Source: Ichthyophthirius multifiliis (taxonomy: Eukaryota; Ciliophora; Oligohymenophorea; Hymenostomatida). From it: 64,000 nt of DNA. The translations under genes were made by a program, and so were the position numbers. The stretch covers positions 1 to 64,000 of the forward strand of contig NW_004086350.1 of NCBI RefSeq assembly GCF_000220395.1, given 5' to 3'. Below, one piece after another: positions 38,130 through 50,968 of this stretch; within the stretch, counting starts at the first letter, position 1; each line of letters starts with the position of its first letter. The notes beneath the pieces were generated by a model, which ran no database searches, was not told the DNA's origin, and saw only the letters and a list, made by a program, of their open reading frames with translations.

Positions 38130-41100
38130 TCATTGATTATTCTATTTTTATTCTTCTAATCTTTTCATTGTTAACAATTTTAGAATAATATATGTCTAAA
38201 AAAAATATATAATTAAATTAAATATATAAAAAAATAAAATAATAAAGAAAAATACAAAAATATTTATATATATAAATATATATAAAATTATATAATATAT
38301 ATATATATATATATTTATTAATATATATTTATAAATAAATAAAATATAATATAAATATATATAAATACCATCTAAAACTAATACTGTATATTAAACTAGC
38401 AAGCAAACTCCAAATAGAAAAATTTAACCTAATATAAATATTTCTTTTTATCCTAAAATCATTCTATCAAACAATAAAAATGTGCTTTTATACTAAAAAG
38501 TTTACAAACAAATATAAAATAAACATACACTTATAAAACTACTTCCAAATATAAATATATTAGCTCCTTTGCAAAAAAAAAAGATACTAAAATTTGATAT
38601 AAAGACTACATTTGATAATATGAAATTCCCTGTCAAATCTAAATAATTGCCAAATCCTAATTTACTAAAATAATTTTAATCTTCGAAAATTTAAACTGCT
38701 AAAATTCCTAATATACATGCCTAAAATGCTCCCATAAAAAACCATTTCCAGAAAACTCTCGAATTAAACATCATATTATTAATTCCTTCCCAATAAAAAA
38801 GCGGATTTTCCTTTAAAAATTTACATTTAAACTACTTATCGTATACAGCAAATATACCTATAGGCGCTGAAGTAAAAACAATATTATATAGTTAAAAAAC
38901 CCAAATATCATATAAAAATTGCCCCGAAAAGCCATTAAAAAATCCATAAAACAACTAAGGCAGTACCAAGAGAATATTCTTATAAAAATTATATAAGACT
39001 ATACCTGAGTTTTTTCTATAGAACTCCCTTCCGTAAAATAATAGCAATTTATTCAATTATTGGAACTCACATATTGCAAAATCGGAAGCTCTTGCAGCTT
39101 ATTAGCCTTCTAAGCCTTTTATTCCTACACCAACATGTGCTCCAATGATCATATTGACGTCGTTTGCACCATCTCCTATTGCTAGGGTTTTACTTTTGGG
39201 CATTTTGGCCCGAAAAAGGTCTATTATTTGCCTTTTTTATTTCGGAGAAACTCTACAGAGGATTACTGATTCTACTAATTAAGTTATAACCATAAATTAA
39301 TTTAATAAATTCTCTGTTTGTTCCTATTATTTCTAATGAGTCATAAATTCGAGAGATTAGCCAGTAATTATAAGGCTTATTTTTTATATATATTTTACAA
39401 TTTAAGCTTATTTATATACATAATTTAACTTATTAATAACTATTTACATATCTTCGTCGTTTTGGAAATCTAACTCTAAAATTTTATAGTCTTTTTCAAT
39501 TATAGCGGATAATAAGCCGACATTTATTGCTGTTTCTTTTTTATCTCCAGTTAACATCCATATTTAAATACCAGCAAGTCGTAAATTACGAATTGTTTTT
39601 GGAACATTTTTTTATAGTTTATCTTCAATAGCGGTACTGGCAAACAAAATTAAATTATTTTCTATTTCTGAAGTTATTTTTTCAATTTATTCTTCTCTCT
39701 ATTAGTAAATATATTAAATATATATATTTGATTTGTCTATAAATTATGGTATTAGTTACATCTGGACCTAATAAAGTAAGGGCTTTAGTATATTTTTATT
39801 ACCAATTGTCATATTCGTAATTTTACAAAGTTTTTTTTGCTAAAAGTAATGTCCTATAACCTTATTAGGAACATTAATTAAGATATTTTTAAGTTAAGTT
39901 TTTTAAATTTCTGTATAAAAATAGATATATATAAATATAAAAATATAAAAATATATAAATAAATATATATATATATAATATATATATATATATATTACTT
40001 ATTTATTTTATTTTTTTTATCCAAATTTTAAAAAATAACACAATCAGCACCTTTTGAAAATAAGAATATTTTTTTTTTTTCTAAATCTTCGAAAATAATA
40101 CTCATTTTTTTTCTTTGACTTGAAAATTCAATTATGTTTAGTATTCGATAAAAATACTTTTTTTCTGTTTTTATATTTTATATTACTAATATACCATTTT
40201 CATCACTTTCTTATATTTAAAAACCTCCTAATTTTAAAGCGAAATCCGCTATGCATACATCGTCTGGGGAACATCCATTATATATATACTAATTATTTTT
40301 TTTTTCAACAATAATCTAATTGCAAATACTTAAAAAAATGAAAAAATCTTCCTAATTCTACTCTAAATTGCCTTAATTAACATTTTTCTATAAATTTAAA
40401 TCATTAAAACCTTCCAAACCATCATCCTAATTCCCATATATAATCCCTTCTAGCTAAAAGCTTTTAAATATCAATTAATTACATGTCAATGTTCCTGTTT
40501 TATCTGTAAAAATATAGCCTATTTACCCTAATTCTTCATTAAGTGAGCTACTTTATACCTGAGGTTTAATTAATCCGTCTTCTGAAGCCATTTCTTTATC
40601 CTTAATAACCCCCTAGGCTTAAAAAAACTTGACCATATCCAAAGTTACTAGCAAAGAAATAGGCACGAAATTTGAAAAAAGTAGCATCCACATTCCATAA
40701 TTAACCAAAAATGGTTTAAAATAATTTTTTTGCTGAAAAAAATTCAAAGAATGTGAAAGTTCCCAAACTAAACATAATAAACTGCACAAAATACAAATAA
40801 TTATCTATACTAAAAAAACCAATATAATTTCTTCATTCATCTATTTCTAAATAGAACTCATTTTAGGCCTTGCTTTGACCGAATTTAGCATTATTTTTGT
40901 ATGATTTCCCGTATAGGCAACTAAACCAATTATAAAGTCAGTCTATTATAATGTACAACCCCTTAAAATAAACGCATTCGGGTCTAAAGGGACTTCTATT
41001 AAGCCTTTTTCAGTACAATTGAGGGCAAAACTGCCTTGAAATTAGTGTAAAAAATGATTAGGTCTTTCATATTTGGCAAAGGAGAAATTCTCGAAAATAT

Positions 41101-41909
41101 TTTCAGGGGTTTTAAATATTTATTTTATTTATTTTGGAACTGTTTTTATTTTTAGATTGGTTTCACCGTCTAAGTTCTTTGTTTCAATGTAACATTTGCC
41201 TTTTTTATCAGAAGAATAAAGAAGGATTAAATCAGATGGTAAAGGTTCGTTTTTTTTCACTTTTATTATGTTTCCGATTCGTAAGTCGCGCCATTTTCCT
41301 TTTATGAAAATATTGTTCTGACCAATTTCAATTTCTTTATTATTTTCTTATTCATCATATATATGCCTATTTTTTTGTTTTTATATTTTGTATTTTTTAT
41401 TTTTATATTTCTGTATTTTTTTATTTTTTTGGTTTATATTTTTTTATTTTTATAAAACCTGTTTAAATCTTCGTATACATCTTTTATAGCTGTAACTGTT
41501 AATATTATAGTTAATGGTATTAAAATTACGGGTTTTCCATCGGAATTGCTTATATCATGTATTGTTTGAGTTAAACCTATTATCTATATTATATTATTTA
41601 TAAATATTTTTAATTATTATTTAATTTTCGAATTACTAGGAAATAGACATTTGATAATTTAGAAAATTATTCGAATAAATATAAAGGTAAAAAATTTAAT
41701 AAATTATATTTAGCTGTATGTATTTGATTATCTATTACATCTAAGTCTGGAATATTTGTTTGTATTATACGATTTGGGTGCTTTTGGGGATCTGATATGC
41801 TACTTTTTAAACAATAATAAATATTTTATTATTCCGGATAGTTTTTATGGTTTAATTCTTCTTTTGTGAAGTACTTTTCTTTATTTTATAATAATAATTA
41901 TTCGTTCAT
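38130..41909 (-). CDS. P4-type phospholipid-transporting ATPase (flippase)
   Basis: Starts [18 protein letters not shown] at 41909, with the P4 N-terminal signature NRIIQTN and [20 protein letters not shown]. The actuator domain has [12 protein letters not shown], the P4 version of the TGE loop (D-G-E-T). M4 contains PISL ([20 protein letters not shown]). The phosphorylation site DKTGTLT is at 40484-40504. GADCVIF and [19 protein letters not shown] follow, then the hydrophobic C-terminal membrane domain ([51 protein letters not shown]). It moves aminophospholipids from the outer to the cytosolic leaflet, usually with a CDC50 partner. Several introns, including about 41405-41455, 41582-41700, 39690-39745, 39910-40025 and 38172-38368. 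The last exon is uncertain; [17 protein letters not shown] ending at TGA 38132-38130 is the most plausible C terminus. Confidence 0.92.
40484..40504 (-). other. P-type ATPase phosphorylation motif DKTGTLT
   Basis: The minus strand codes DKTGTLT followed by CNQL. The Asp is the autophosphorylated residue of P-type ATPases. Confidence 0.95.
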
Positions 41910-43329
41910 TTTATATTTTTTTGTTAATTATTTTTTTGCTTTAAAATGTGTTTCTTTAGTATTTTTATTATTTTCTTTAAATTGATTTGTAAATATTTTT
42001 TTTATTTTTATTTTATTTTATTAATTTTTTTTTTTATTTTATTAATGATAATTTATTATGATAAATATATTTTCCTTTATTTTTTCTAATTTTATTATTT
42101 TGTATTATTTTAATTTAAAAATATAAACTTATAATATTAATATTAATAATATTAAAAACAAAAGTTTGTTATTATATTTTTTAGTAAATTAATAGTTAAT
42201 TTTTGAAAAAATATTCATAAATATAAAATAAAGAATTTAATTAAAATCATATAATCAAACATTTTCATATATTTACTAAAATAGAATCATATTTAAAAAT
42301 AAATAATTAATTTAATAATTAAATGATAATTTATGATCTAAAAACAGATAGCATTATTATTATAATTAATAAATTAATTTTATAATAGTAAGAATTTTCA
42401 TACAAATAAATATTTTATTTTTACTTCAGTAGATAAAAAAAAAAAAAAATTGTATTTTGCATTATAAATTTATTATATATAAATAAAATAAAGAATAAAT
42501 TAAAAAAAAAAAAAAATTATAATAAAAATAAACTAATTATGTAAAACTCTAAAGATAAATATAATCGACAGCATAATAATTTATTAATTAAATAATTACA
42601 TATATATTTTAAAAAATTAAAATAATAATATAGTATTAAATATTATTAATATAAAATATATATTAAAAACATCAATTAAATATTTTTAATTAAACAGATA
42701 TTAATATATTAAAATTATGATAATATATAATTATTAATTAAAATAATTAATTTATAATATTAATAAATAATCTATAATTTTAAAATCTTAATAAAAAAAT
42801 TACAAAATTAAATATATTAATTTTCTTAAATTTTTAATAATTATATAGTTACTATACTATACTATACTATACTATACTATACTATACTATACTATACTAT
42901 ACTATACTATACTATACTATATTATACTAATATATTACTTTATTTAAAAAAAATATTTTTATTTTAGAAAATATTTTTAATTAAATTATTAAATTTTTTA
43001 ATTATAATATTTTTTTATATATGTTTTTTATTATTTGTTATTTTGTATATTTTTATTGAATGTTTTAAATTAGATAAAATTAAAAAACTAATAAAAAAGT
43101 AATTAATTAATATTATAATAAAAATTAATATAAAAATCTTTTTTATTTATCAATTAATAAAATAAAATTTTTTGAAATAAAGAAATTTTAGTAATAATTT
43201 ATAAATATTTAAAATGATTTTTATATAATTTATATTATTAAAATTATATACTTTGTAAAAATATATTAAACATAAAACACATTTTTACTTTTTTTAATAA
43301 ATATTTTATAATTTTAATTACAATAAAAT
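41910..43329. other. Intergenic region with pentanucleotide repeat
   Basis: AT-only flank upstream of the flippase start; contains the (ACTAT)14 tract at 42851-42920. No coding signal. Confidence 0.55.
42851..42920. repeat. (ACTAT)14 pentanucleotide tandem repeat
   Basis: Fourteen perfect copies of ACTAT over 70 bp. It is the only pentanucleotide satellite in the window; all other microsatellites are AT or TTA. It lies in non-coding DNA. Confidence 0.95.
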
Positions 43330-43558
43330 CATCTTAATTATTTTTATATATACGAATTTTATTGTTATTTAAATAAATTTTTTAATAAAAATTGTCACTA
43401 TTTAATTATTTTTTAATATTTTGTTATTGAGAAATAATATGCAAATTAGAAATTCCATTTAAATTTTTAGCTTATTTTTATTAAATTTATTCTTTCATAT
43501 TTTTAATTTATAAATTTATTAAATTTATATCTTAAATTTAAACATCATTATTATTATA

Positions 43559-43615
<57 letters not shown>

Positions 43616-44494
43616 TATATTAATAATTTTATTTCTTTTATTATTATTTTAATTTTTTATATTGTTTTAATTTTTTTCTAATTAAATAGTGGTTTACTTC
43701 TGTATAATAGTTCGCTAATAAGTTTTTTTTATTAATATATTTTTTCTTAATTTTTATTTTCTTATGAATTACCTATCGAAATTTATTATTATTTTCTTTT
43801 AGTACTATCCTTATCTTAAATAAAACTATTAATATAATAGTAAATATTAATATAATAATACAATTTTTTACCTTTATTTTGAAAATATTTTTGTTAATGT
43901 TTATAAATTTTATATTTAGTCATATTATATATTTAAATAATTATTAGAAGGTTCCGTAATAATTCTTTAGTTTCCATATAAAGAACTTATATTTCCTTAT
44001 TATTATTACTATTATTTTCTTCTACTGTTGATTGAAATACTTATATTATTTTAATTAGGCATTTTATGAGCTTTTTCATTATTTAAATTATTACTACTAT
44101 AAATTTTATTTAATTAATTATTTAATGTTTTGTTTTGTAATTATTATTAAAACTATTAATGAAAACTTCGATTTTTATATTATGAATTTTATTAATTGCA
44201 TAAACTATATTAATTTGAAAATTATTCGTTTATGAAAATATTATTATTATTATTATTATTATAACTTAAGTTATTTTTTTATATACATTTTATTATTTTT
44301 TAATTTCTTTATTAATTTTAATATAACTCTAAATTACTTTTATCATTTTAAAATTACTAATTACTTTTTTTTATAAAATAAAAAAGAAATAATTTAATTA
44401 TATTAAATAAGATATATTTTTACTTTGATATTAGTTTTATACTATTTTTTATGTTTTATATTTTTGATACTATTTTCTAGGAATTTATTATTAA

Positions 44495-44540
<46 letters not shown>

Positions 44541-45568
44541 TATTATTTTGATTTATTTTTTTAGAAATTTCTTCATCACTTTTATTTAAATTAATGTATT
44601 TTTTCTATACGTTATTAAACTATTTTTCTTTAATATTATTTATATCTTTTATTTTTATAATTTATTATTAATTATATTATATCCCTGAATAATTATTTTT
44701 AGAAATATTTTTTTTTTATAATTATTAAATTATTTTAGTTTATTATCTTTAATGCTTTAATTATTTTTATTATTATTTTGATATTTATTTATTATGTTTT
44801 TTAAATTATTATCTTAATCTTCTTATTTTTTATTATCTTCGACATTTTTTTCTATAATTTATATTTTTTATTATATATTATTCTCAAAATCTTCATTTTC
44901 TTCAGTTTTAATTCTTCTAAATTTTTCATCTTTTAAAAGTTAGACTTTTTTGTTTTATTATTACTATTTAATAAATAATTTTTTATCATTAAATTATTAA
45001 TTTTATTCTTATATTTTTAATAATTCTTCTTCTTTTTAATCATTTTTTATCTCTTATTATTTAAAATATTCTCTTTGATAATTTTTCATATTTTATTCGT
45101 GTAAATTATAAATAAAAACTTCTTCTAGAGATTATATTGAGGAATTTTAAGACGGTGAAAAGTTTTAATTTATATCAAATTTTTCATTTCCTTTATTTCC
45201 TTTCTTTTTTATTGGAAATTCATATTTTTAATTACATTCGCTTTTATTGAATTTTTTTTCTATTTCTATTTTAAAATCTAATGTTTTTTTAACATTATTA
45301 TATATTATTATTATTTTATATTAATATATTAATTTATAATTTTTTTATTTTTACTATATTCTTATCTTTCTGATTAATTATTTTAACATTTTTCGAATTC
45401 TTCATATGATTTTTGGGTGTTGTTATTACTTATAGACGATTAAATATTTTATTTTTTTTATTTATGCATGTTTATTTGGGTATTTTTTTGATTTAATTCT
45501 TATTGTTTTAGTTATTCTATTGATTCATTTATTTTTATTTTTAATTTTTTTATTTGTTATTCATTCAT
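43330..45568 (-). CDS. Q/N/K-rich coiled-coil protein, exon limits uncertain
   Basis: Begins MNEQQIKKLKIKINESIEQL at 45568. It continues through charged coiled-coil sequence: KSYEEFEKCQNNQSERQEY, then after a frame change (intron or indel near 45290) KTLDFKIEIEKKFNKSECNQ, KYEFPIKKKGNKGNEKFD, NSSIQSLEEVFIYNLHEQN, DEKFRRIKTEENEDFENN. (TTA)n tracts at 44490-44540 and 43560-43613 code poly-Asn or poly-Gln. Beyond the last tract one frame still looks like protein (NMKEQIQQKQAKNLNGIS, QQNIKKQLNSDNFYQKI), so the 3' end is set near 43330 only approximately; no TGA fixes it. No named domain. Confidence 0.45.
43560..43613. repeat. (ATT)n trinucleotide repeat
   Basis: About 18 copies; codes Asn or Gln on the minus strand within the Q/N-rich gene. 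Confidence 0.8.
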
Positions 45569-47440
45569 TTTTTTTTTTTAATAAAGAATCAATTTTATTT
45601 GTTATTAAATATATAGGCGATAATTTATTTTTTATATTTTAAATATTTTTAGTAAGTATTTAAAAAAATAATAAATATATGTATATTATAATTATACAGT
45701 TAATAATATATTTAATTTAAAAATAATTATTTCTATTTAAATTTAATTATATATATATAAATATATTATATTTTTATTTACAAAATGAAATACTTTTTTT
45801 TTTAATTTTATATTAATGCTTCATATAAATTAAAGATTATTAAAAATATATTTTTAAAAAAATTATTATTATTATTTGATATTATAGAAAAATAAATTAA
45901 CCAATTATTTGTTATTTCATTATTAATATAAATTATTATATATAAACTTTGTTAATTTTTATATTTTAATCATTATTTTTTTTTATAAAAAAAAATATAA
46001 ATATTAATTTTTAAAAATACATAAAAGAAAATATAAAAATAATATAAATTAAAAATTTCAACTATCTAAATAAAAAAAAAATTATAAAAATTAAATAAAT
46101 AAAAATAATTTTAAATTAAATAAATAAAGTTTGTTAACTTTTTATCTATATAAAATTAATATTAATAAAAAAAATGTAACTATTCATAGTTTAAATAATT
46201 TTTTACTCACCAATGTTTTTATTATTAACTAAAGAATATTGAATTATAAAATAAAATTAAATAATAAATAGGATAAAAATATTATTTAATATATAATTTA
46301 TTATTAATTAAAACTTAACAAGAAAATATATTATTATATAATATTATAATATAATTTTTCTAAAAATTATTTTATATAAAATAATCATATTTAGTTAAAA
46401 TTAAAATCCATTCAAAATTATTAAAAAATAAAAGAATAATTTTTTAATATTTTCTTAATAAAAAAAGAAAAAAATAATTAATATATATATAATTTATTAA
46501 AAAAATACAATAAATTATAAATTTAGCTTATTAAATTAAAAATAATTTTAAATATATGTATATCTTATAAAAAATAAAATATATATATATAAATATATAA
46601 ATATATAAATATATAAATATTTTTTATATATCTATATTTTTATATATTTATATTATTTATATATATTATTTTATACATTATTATATTTTATTATATATAT
46701 TAAGTTAATTTATTTATCAAATATTTATTTTTATCATAATATAATATCATGTTAATAATAAGGTTTAATTTTATGAAAAAATTTTATAAATAAATAAATA
46801 AGAAATATATCTTTTAGTATTACATTAATATTTTTAAATCATATAAATGAAAAACATTTTTATTCTTTTATTTTTATGTTAATTATTTACTTTAGTTATA
46901 GAATTGCTTATTTTTTTTTATATTAATAATATCTTTTTAATTTTTTTGTATTTAATATTTTTTTTCTTTAATAATTTAAATAATTTATTAATTAAACTTT
47001 CAATTATTTTTTATACTTTCATTATTTAAATATTATATTTTTTACATGTTTATATAATAATTTTTTCTTATTCTTAATTTTATATTTATTATAGAATTTA
47101 AAAATATTATTTTTTTTACTAATATTTAATAATTTTTTTTTATTTTATATAATTTTATGATATAAAAAAAAGTAATAATCTTAAAACAATCTTATTAAAA
47201 AAGATTAAACATTAAAATTAAAATTAAATTTTAATTTATATATATACAAATTTTACAAATATTTTTGATTGATTAATTTTACATATGAACGAAAAAAAAC
47301 TTATAATAAATAAAATGCCTTTTTTTTTTAAAAAAAAAATATAATATTAAAAAAAAAAAAATTATAAAGAAACAATTTCAAAAATTTATTTATATAAAAT
47401 GCATAACAATATTATTTAATAATAAAAAACTAAAAAAAAA
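45569..47440. other. 1.9-kb AT-only region
   Basis: No protein-like reading or GC island; (AT)n and TATAAA repeats near 46580-46660. It separates two minus-strand genes. Confidence 0.6.
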
Positions 47441-48274
47441 TCATTTTTTTTAACTTCTATCAGTTAAAACAACAGAAATAAGACTATTGACATGCAATAA
47501 AAGAGTCGAAACATTCATATAAATAGCAATAGCTCCAACCACCGGATCTTCCCTTGACCATTCAGTTTTTGCCCCACTAACGACAGTTTCATTTTCCCAT
47601 ACAATAAAGAATCCAAATAATATACAAATGACAGCCAGAATATAAATTGCATGTAATTAAATTGAGCTGAAAATTTCAAAAACAAGTGTAACAGCAAGTA
47701 CATTTCCAAAAACATACAAAGCAGCTATTTAAAAAGTAAGATATCCTTTAGAAGTTAATACATGAATAAGGAGAGAAAACATAAGAGTGGCTCCATAAAA
47801 AAGTAGGTAAAATATAACTCCTGAGAATTAAGTAGTTAAATAGGCAAATAATAAGGCAAATGATAATACAAATATTACATAAGAAAGATAATTTACTAAT
47901 AGACGAGATAATAATGATTTAAATAAAAAAGCTAATAAACCTAAAGTAATAGTTATTATTAAGCAAAATATAAAAGTAAATCCATAGTTATTTTATAACC
48001 ATTTCGAATATTCTTCAAATTTCATAGCACATGACGAAAAGGTACAGGCTATTGTGAGTTGTAAAAATACGTTAAAATATAATTTCCTTAAATATAATAC
48101 TCGGGATAAACTCTCACCTTGTAATATGTTTATGTCTTCTTCTTCTTACTCTTGTTAATAGTCCATGTTTTGGTTTTGTAAAGGACTATTTGATTGGAAA
48201 TTACGATCTTGATTAGCTTAATAATTGGAACCGTATATTATTGATTATGGTAGATTTTGATTTGGATAGAACAT
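47441..48274 (-). CDS. BAX-inhibitor/Lifeguard (TMBIM) family membrane protein, 277 aa
   Basis: Intronless, 278 codons including TGA 47443-47441. Starts MFYPNQNLPQSIIYGSNYQ at 48274; the ~60-residue leader is Q/N/P-rich and ends in acidic EQEEEDINILQ, as in Lifeguard proteins. Then RKLYFNVFLQLTIACTF (the family R-K-x-Y motif leading into TM1) and about seven membrane segments: GFTFIFCLIITITLGLL, LSYVIFVLSFALLFAYL, GVIFYLLFYGATLMFSLL, FQIAALYVFGNVLAVTLV, LHAIYILAVICILFGFFIV and the C-terminal AIAIYMNVSTLLLHVNSL. These proteins sit in ER/Golgi membranes and influence calcium leak and cell death. Final-helix Asp, typical of the pH-sensing pair, is not obvious. It is one of the more G/C-rich genes here. 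Confidence 0.85.
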
Positions 48275-48784
48275 TTTTAGTTTTTTTTATTTTTTTAAAG
48301 TATTTAAGTTTTTTTATTTTTTTGATTAGTTTTTTTTTTTACTTTTATAATTTTTTTTTTTTTATTTTTTTAAATTGCTTTCGTTTTTTTATTATAAATA
48401 TATATATAAATATATATATTATATATATATATATATATTTAACGTATTTCTTATTTAATAAATATAAATTTTCATATTATAATAGTTATTATTTTATTTA
48501 TTTATTTAAGTTATTTTAATATTTATAATTTGTTTAATTATAATATGTTTAAGTATATGATTTTTTGAATATAATCTAAAATAAAATAAAAATTTATATT
48601 ATTTGTATTATTAAAAATTATTTATATCTGTTTTTTTTTAGTTTAAAAATGATTATATTTTTAGAAAAAATAAATAAATAAAAATTATATAAAATTTACA
48701 ATAAAAAATAACAATATAATGATTTATATATAAATTTTTTTTAAAAAAAATTAAAAGAATAAATATATATTTAAATAATAAACA
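48275..48784. other. Short intergenic region
   Basis: T-rich then (AT)n near 48415-48440. It should contain the promoter of the TMBIM gene. The long poly-Phe plus-strand ORF is non-coding. Confidence 0.5.
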
Positions 48785-48948
48785 TCAATTGTCATCATTA
48801 TCATAAGAATTATGTTAATAATAATATTTATTATATTTATCATACACATATTTTTTATGAAAACTTCTACTCCTATTATTTTAATCATCTTTGTTTCTAT
48901 CAAAAGATTTCGAAAAATTATTAGTATTATTATTATTATTATTATTAC

Positions 48949-48979
<31 letters not shown>

Positions 48980-49685
48980 AGATCTATTATTATAATCTTA
49001 ATATTTATTATTATAATTATAGTTAGAATAATTATTATTATTATTAAATTTATTTCCTCTAGAATAATTACTGCTTTAATTTTATTCATTATAATCTCTA
49101 TTATTATTATAATTATTATTGCTTTTATAATAATTATAATTATTATTATTTTAGTTTTTATCCGATATACTTTTAGGTAATTACTTATCCACATAATATT
49201 ATAAGAATTCTTATGGTTCAGATTAAAAAACTTCTATATATCTTTAAAATATTTTCTGACCATGAAGTTTTTATTTTGCTTCTTTTATCTAATCTTTATT
49301 TTAAAGAAGAACAAAACATTCCCCACTCACTTTTTGTTCATTATTATAAACTCTTATTAATCCATCTTGTACAATTTAAAATCCTTTAAAAAAATCATAT
49401 ATATCTTTATTTGAACATGAATAAGGAAGACCCCTTATTCTTAAAATTCCAAACTTTTTTACGGTTTTCATATCTTTGAAATTGTTTTGATATTAGTTTT
49501 GAGATTAAGATGATGATGAGTGTTAATATTATTAAGATTATGTCGATTATTATTACTATTGTTATTACTAACCTTATTATTAAGATTGCTAATGTTATGA
49601 ATATGACTATTATTATTGAGACTATGTTTATGATTATTATTATTAATGTGATTATTGTTATTAATGCGTTTATTATTATTATTAA

Positions 49686-49728
<43 letters not shown>

Positions 49729-50612
49729 TTTATTATATTTATATTGATTATTATTATGATTGTTATATAGGTTATGATTATTGTTAATTATTATAATTCG
49801 AATAACTATTATTACTTTTGTAGGTTTAATTAATTTTTAATAGCAATTCATTATTAAATCTATTATTATTTTCATTAATAATAGGACTTCCTATTTATAA
49901 TTATTATTTATTTTAAATAAAATGTGTTTATTGTATATTAGGAATTTAAATAAGATTTTATTATTATAATTATTATTATAACTTAGTATTTTTTAAAGGA
50001 AAAATGAAATTATTTTCAATTTTTATGATAATATTTAAAAGCTTTTGCATTTATTTAAAGATATTCTCAGTTGAATTTTAATGAATATTAGTCCTTAAAG
50101 ATAAATATTTTATTTCAGACTCTATAGTTCTATATTCATGGAATTATATATTAAATAATTCACAAAATTATTTTATATATAAAATAATTTTCGTAATATT
50201 CCTTTGGTTATATTTTATATTCTTCTAAAAATTATAATAAAAAATCGTCATTATTTATTGTTTCGGCATTAAATATAAATGCATATCTTTGATTCTTTTA
50301 AATAATTTCGCTTTCTATCAATTTATTAAGAGTATTAAAACATTAATAAATCATATTATTTTACCTATCTTTTACAAACATGTTATTTTATATCATACTA
50401 TTTTGATCATTTTTTAAATTTTATAAATTTAAATATTTTTATTCCTAAGTTTTTTTCTCTTTTACATTATATAATCCCCATATCATATCTTTTATCTTTT
50501 ATTCATGTTAACTTTGCTCAAATCCAAATTCTAATATTATAAAATAATCAAAAGGTAATTATTAAATTTAGTTTGGGTATAAATTAGGAATATTTATTTA
50601 TAATATGCTCAT
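48785..50612 (-). CDS. hnRNP-F/H-like qRRM protein with poly-Asn regions
   Basis: Starts MSILQINIPNLYPNQIQQ at 50612. A ~190-residue N-terminal domain follows (MIWGLYNVKEKKTQEQ, RYAFIFNAETINNDDFLLQF, LEEYKIQPKEYYENYF, CELFNIQFHEYRTIESEI), unrecognised. The middle is an Asn/His-rich low-complexity tract (49790-49510). Then a quasi-RRM: KFGILRIRGLPYSCSNKDIY, DFFKGFQIVQDGLIRVYNN, KVSGECFVLLQNKDQIKEA, KLHGQKIFQRYIEVFQS. R-G-L-P-x-x, G-E-x-F-V and R-Y-I-E-V-F are the hnRNP F/H/ESRP signatures; these bind G-rich RNA in splicing control. The C-terminal tail is poly-Asn/Tyr/Arg ending YDNDDN at TGA 48787-48785. One frame change near 50185 suggests a short intron or indel. Confidence 0.8.
49684..49735. 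repeat. (ATT)n repeat coding poly-Asn
   Basis: About 16 trinucleotide copies; reads AAT (Asn) on the minus strand within the RRM protein's low-complexity linker. Confidence 0.75.
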
Positions 50613-50968
50613 TTTTTTATATATAAATTTTTAATAAAATATAATAGTATAAAAAATATATAAAAAATATTTAAACTATTTTTATAATTATTAATATTAA
50701 AAATAAAAATAAATATTATAAAAATATATATCTTTATATAAAAAGAAAATATATTATTTAAAATAATAATGTATAAAATAATATTTAATAAAAATTATAA
50801 TATATATATATATATATCTATATATCTATTATATATAAATATAATATATATATATTATTATTGAATATTATATTTTTATATATATATAAATACTTATATT
50901 TTTTTTATATATGTTTTTATATTTATTTCATTATTTTTATTATTTAAAAATTGTAAATAAAAAATTTT
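50613..50968. other. Intergenic AT-rich spacer
   Basis: (AT)n near 50800-50830 and 50855-50890. No coding signal. Confidence 0.6.

Noticed and set aside
47515-47715. 66-codon minus-strand ORF
   Set aside because: Out-of-frame shadow within the TMBIM gene, which is open over 278 codons in another frame.
48751-49194. Long poly-Ile ORFs on both strands (48751-49194 minus, 48812-49180 plus)
   Set aside because: They are other-frame readings of the (AAT)n/Asn-rich tail of the RRM protein; the real frame codes Asn/Tyr/Arg and follows the RRM.
49510-49770. Met/Ile-rich 86-codon ORF on the plus strand
   Set aside because: Antisense of the Asn/His-rich linker of the RRM protein; pure repeat composition.
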